NCBI GenBank assembly: GCA_034440635.1
Contig: JAOTON010001136.1
Location: 1,550,501-1,614,500 of the forward strand
DNA from: Lepas anatifera
Lineage: Eukaryota > Arthropoda > Thecostraca > Lepadidae
DNA: 64,000 nucleotides
Direction: 5' to 3'
The notes below the pieces were generated by a model, which made no database searches, was not told where the DNA came from, and was given only the letters and a program-made list of their open reading frames with translations. Shown here one piece after another: positions 62,327-64,000 of this stretch; the first letter of the stretch is position 1, and each line of letters starts with the position of its first letter. The translations under genes and the position numbers were made by a program.

Positions 62327-62433
62327 GGCTGCGGCGGCCGGTCAGCGCTGCGCCCACTCGGCCGCGGACTGGCCGCCGCCCCGTCGGGACGCCGCCGACC
62401 CCAGCGCATCTATCGCGCCCGCATCCGCCTGCC

Positions 62434-62643
62434 CTGCAAACCACACACGGGAAATGGGATTAGCGGCGGGATTGTTTTGGTGGCGACCACCCGGCGGCGC
62501 GGCAGCCACACGCCGTGCGACGACCAGCTGCGGCTCACAGCTATAGGTGCGGCTGCTTAGGAAAAGCTGGTCACGATCACTTTCTGACATGATACCGTAT
62601 GGAAAACATACAGTTCCGGCCTGATCCCTGCCGCATTGTTCTT

Positions 62644-62707
<64 letters not shown>

Positions 62708-64000
62708 GACATGCATACACACTGTCTTATAGGACGTCTATGCTTGATTTATCACACATGCATTATATTTACTGCTTTATTACATTGGTTGGGACTGCTT
62801 GCCATCCTTGTTCTTCAAATATTTATTTTCTCAGGGACTCATACTTTGCGTGATTAATGTTTGGGTCCATGAACGCGGGATGAAGAGTCCCACATCTAGT
62901 CATGGCTGTGTGCCTCTGTCGTTTCCTCTTGTGTCAGCGCACGCGAGTAGCTGTGTAACATCGCAAAGTTGTCCAACATTTGCATATTGAATATGGGCAC
63001 GGCGCCGGTGGCGTGTTGGCGCCGTGCCTATTCACATATGCCTGGTTGGGGCGCGGGAACTATCGTCGGAGAAGTTATCCACTGCACGGCACGCTTTCCG
63101 ATTCAATTTCGGTGTCGTTTCAAACGCACATCGTCTCTAGATTGTCAGGGTTAAATGCAAATTCTGAACTGGCACGGTGCCACCGATAGTCAAGGCGCGC
63201 GAATAAAGCAGCACGCACCCAAAATACTGTTGCCTGGCGGTGTAAAACAACAGGAAAGACGGGCGGGCCGGGGCTGGCGCTGGGTGACTGAGACGAATGA
63301 CGGCGCAGTTTCGCCAAATCCGGCACTCTGCCTCCGACACCGACGTAAGCGGCCGGCATTAGCCGGGCCCGTGTCCCTATCTCTGGTCTGGACGCCCGGG
63401 CCCGTCCGCAAATAGTGGCAGAGGGCCGGTGATTTCCCAGTAGCTCCAGTGCTGTGCCGTGATTTAGTTCCGACCTGCTCTCTAGAATACTAGTGGGCGG
63501 TAATGGGTGGTTCGCGCCTGTGCCGTGAGCTGCACCCGCCCCGGGTAATAACGCACGCGCTCCAAGGAAAGCCTGCCACCGCTGCGCCGAATACATATGC
63601 CAAACAAAGCCGCCGTACTCTGCTATAAAGCACGGTAACGGCCCCTAAAAGCACGGCTGAAGGAGCACAGCGCTGGAGTCATTAAACGAACAGCGCGCTG
63701 ACATAGTGTGCCGGCGTACACGGCAAGGAGAGCCGTCCGACCGCGCCGTCGTCCCCCGGGAAATGGTGTAATTGTAGACGGTCCGGAGTGTTGCGAGTGT
63801 GTAGGCCGAGTGTCATTGCCGAATACTCTCCACTTCAACTCCGATTCCGTAGGACCAGTCCAAAAGTAGGCGTGATAAGCTGGCATGCTGTATTTGAAGG
63901 CATCGGCGAAGTCATCGCACCAACAGCGACTCCATGACTAAGTCCGGTCGAGGGACGAAGTCCCGGGACAAATGTCCCGCCCTGGTGAAAATAAAATATT
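62434..64000. other. Upstream of LRR gene; no further gene recognised
   Basis: On the - strand CCCGTGTGTGGTTTGCAG (ending 62434) could be the acceptor of the exon that carries the LRR start codon, which would put the promoter farther upstream, possibly beyond the window. Apart from the CA/TA microsatellite I see no exon. GC-rich open frames at 63120-63596 lack recognisable motifs. Confidence 0.4.
62647..62707. repeat. (CA)n / (TA)n microsatellite
   Basis: About 39 bp of AC followed by about 22 bp of AT. Confidence 0.97.

Overview
The window is animal nuclear DNA. It has short GT-AG-bounded exons separated by introns of 2.6 to more than 9 kb, no bacterial-style gene packing, tRNA-derived SINEs, many MITE-like elements with terminal inverted repeats, and abundant mini- and microsatellites. 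An invertebrate is likely, perhaps an arthropod such as a crustacean, but I cannot fix the species from sequence alone.

Two genes are supported. The first is on the + strand. Four exons (6067-6197, 8827-8981, 15184-15264, 24379-24476) join in perfect phase and encode a central part of the TIMELESS/Timeout protein, the replication-fork protection factor and relative of the circadian TIM protein. Diagnostic peptides are FLTDLVETTHVF, FDAASEVPVEEQR and REVWPEGDAFG. The 5' exons lie before the window. I found no later TIMELESS exon in the remaining 39.5 kb. One exon carries an apparent +1 frameshift in a run of five C. The second gene is on the - strand. A 2.5-kb exon (59846-62326) and a probable last exon (52937-53191) encode a type I membrane protein of about 911 residues with a signal peptide, leucine-rich repeats, a Ser/Thr-rich stalk, one membrane helix and a cytoplasmic tail.

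The rest is intronic or intergenic repeat. Intron 2 of the TIMELESS-like gene holds a 2.8-kb array of 72-bp units with an 866/867-bp higher-order period. It also holds a 0.8-kb array of about 26-bp units that runs straight into the splice acceptor of the next exon, every unit resembling a branch point plus pyrimidine tract. The following acceptor is itself present in three tandem 56-bp copies. At 34.5-36.0 kb there is a 57-bp array with a 172-bp higher-order period.

At least seven TTAA-flanked elements (0.5-1.6 kb) with short inverted termini and many AGGTCA/TGACCT half-sites cover about 7 kb. Other elements are a 248-bp MITE pair with CTGCC termini, a TA-flanked element at 19.4-20.3 kb, an inverted pair of a 0.26-kb repeat, three tRNA-like SINE copies, and long (TA)n, (CT)n, (GA)n and (CA)n tracts.

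Many long open frames, including one of 954 codons, are by-products of satellite units whose length is a multiple of three and are not annotated as genes.
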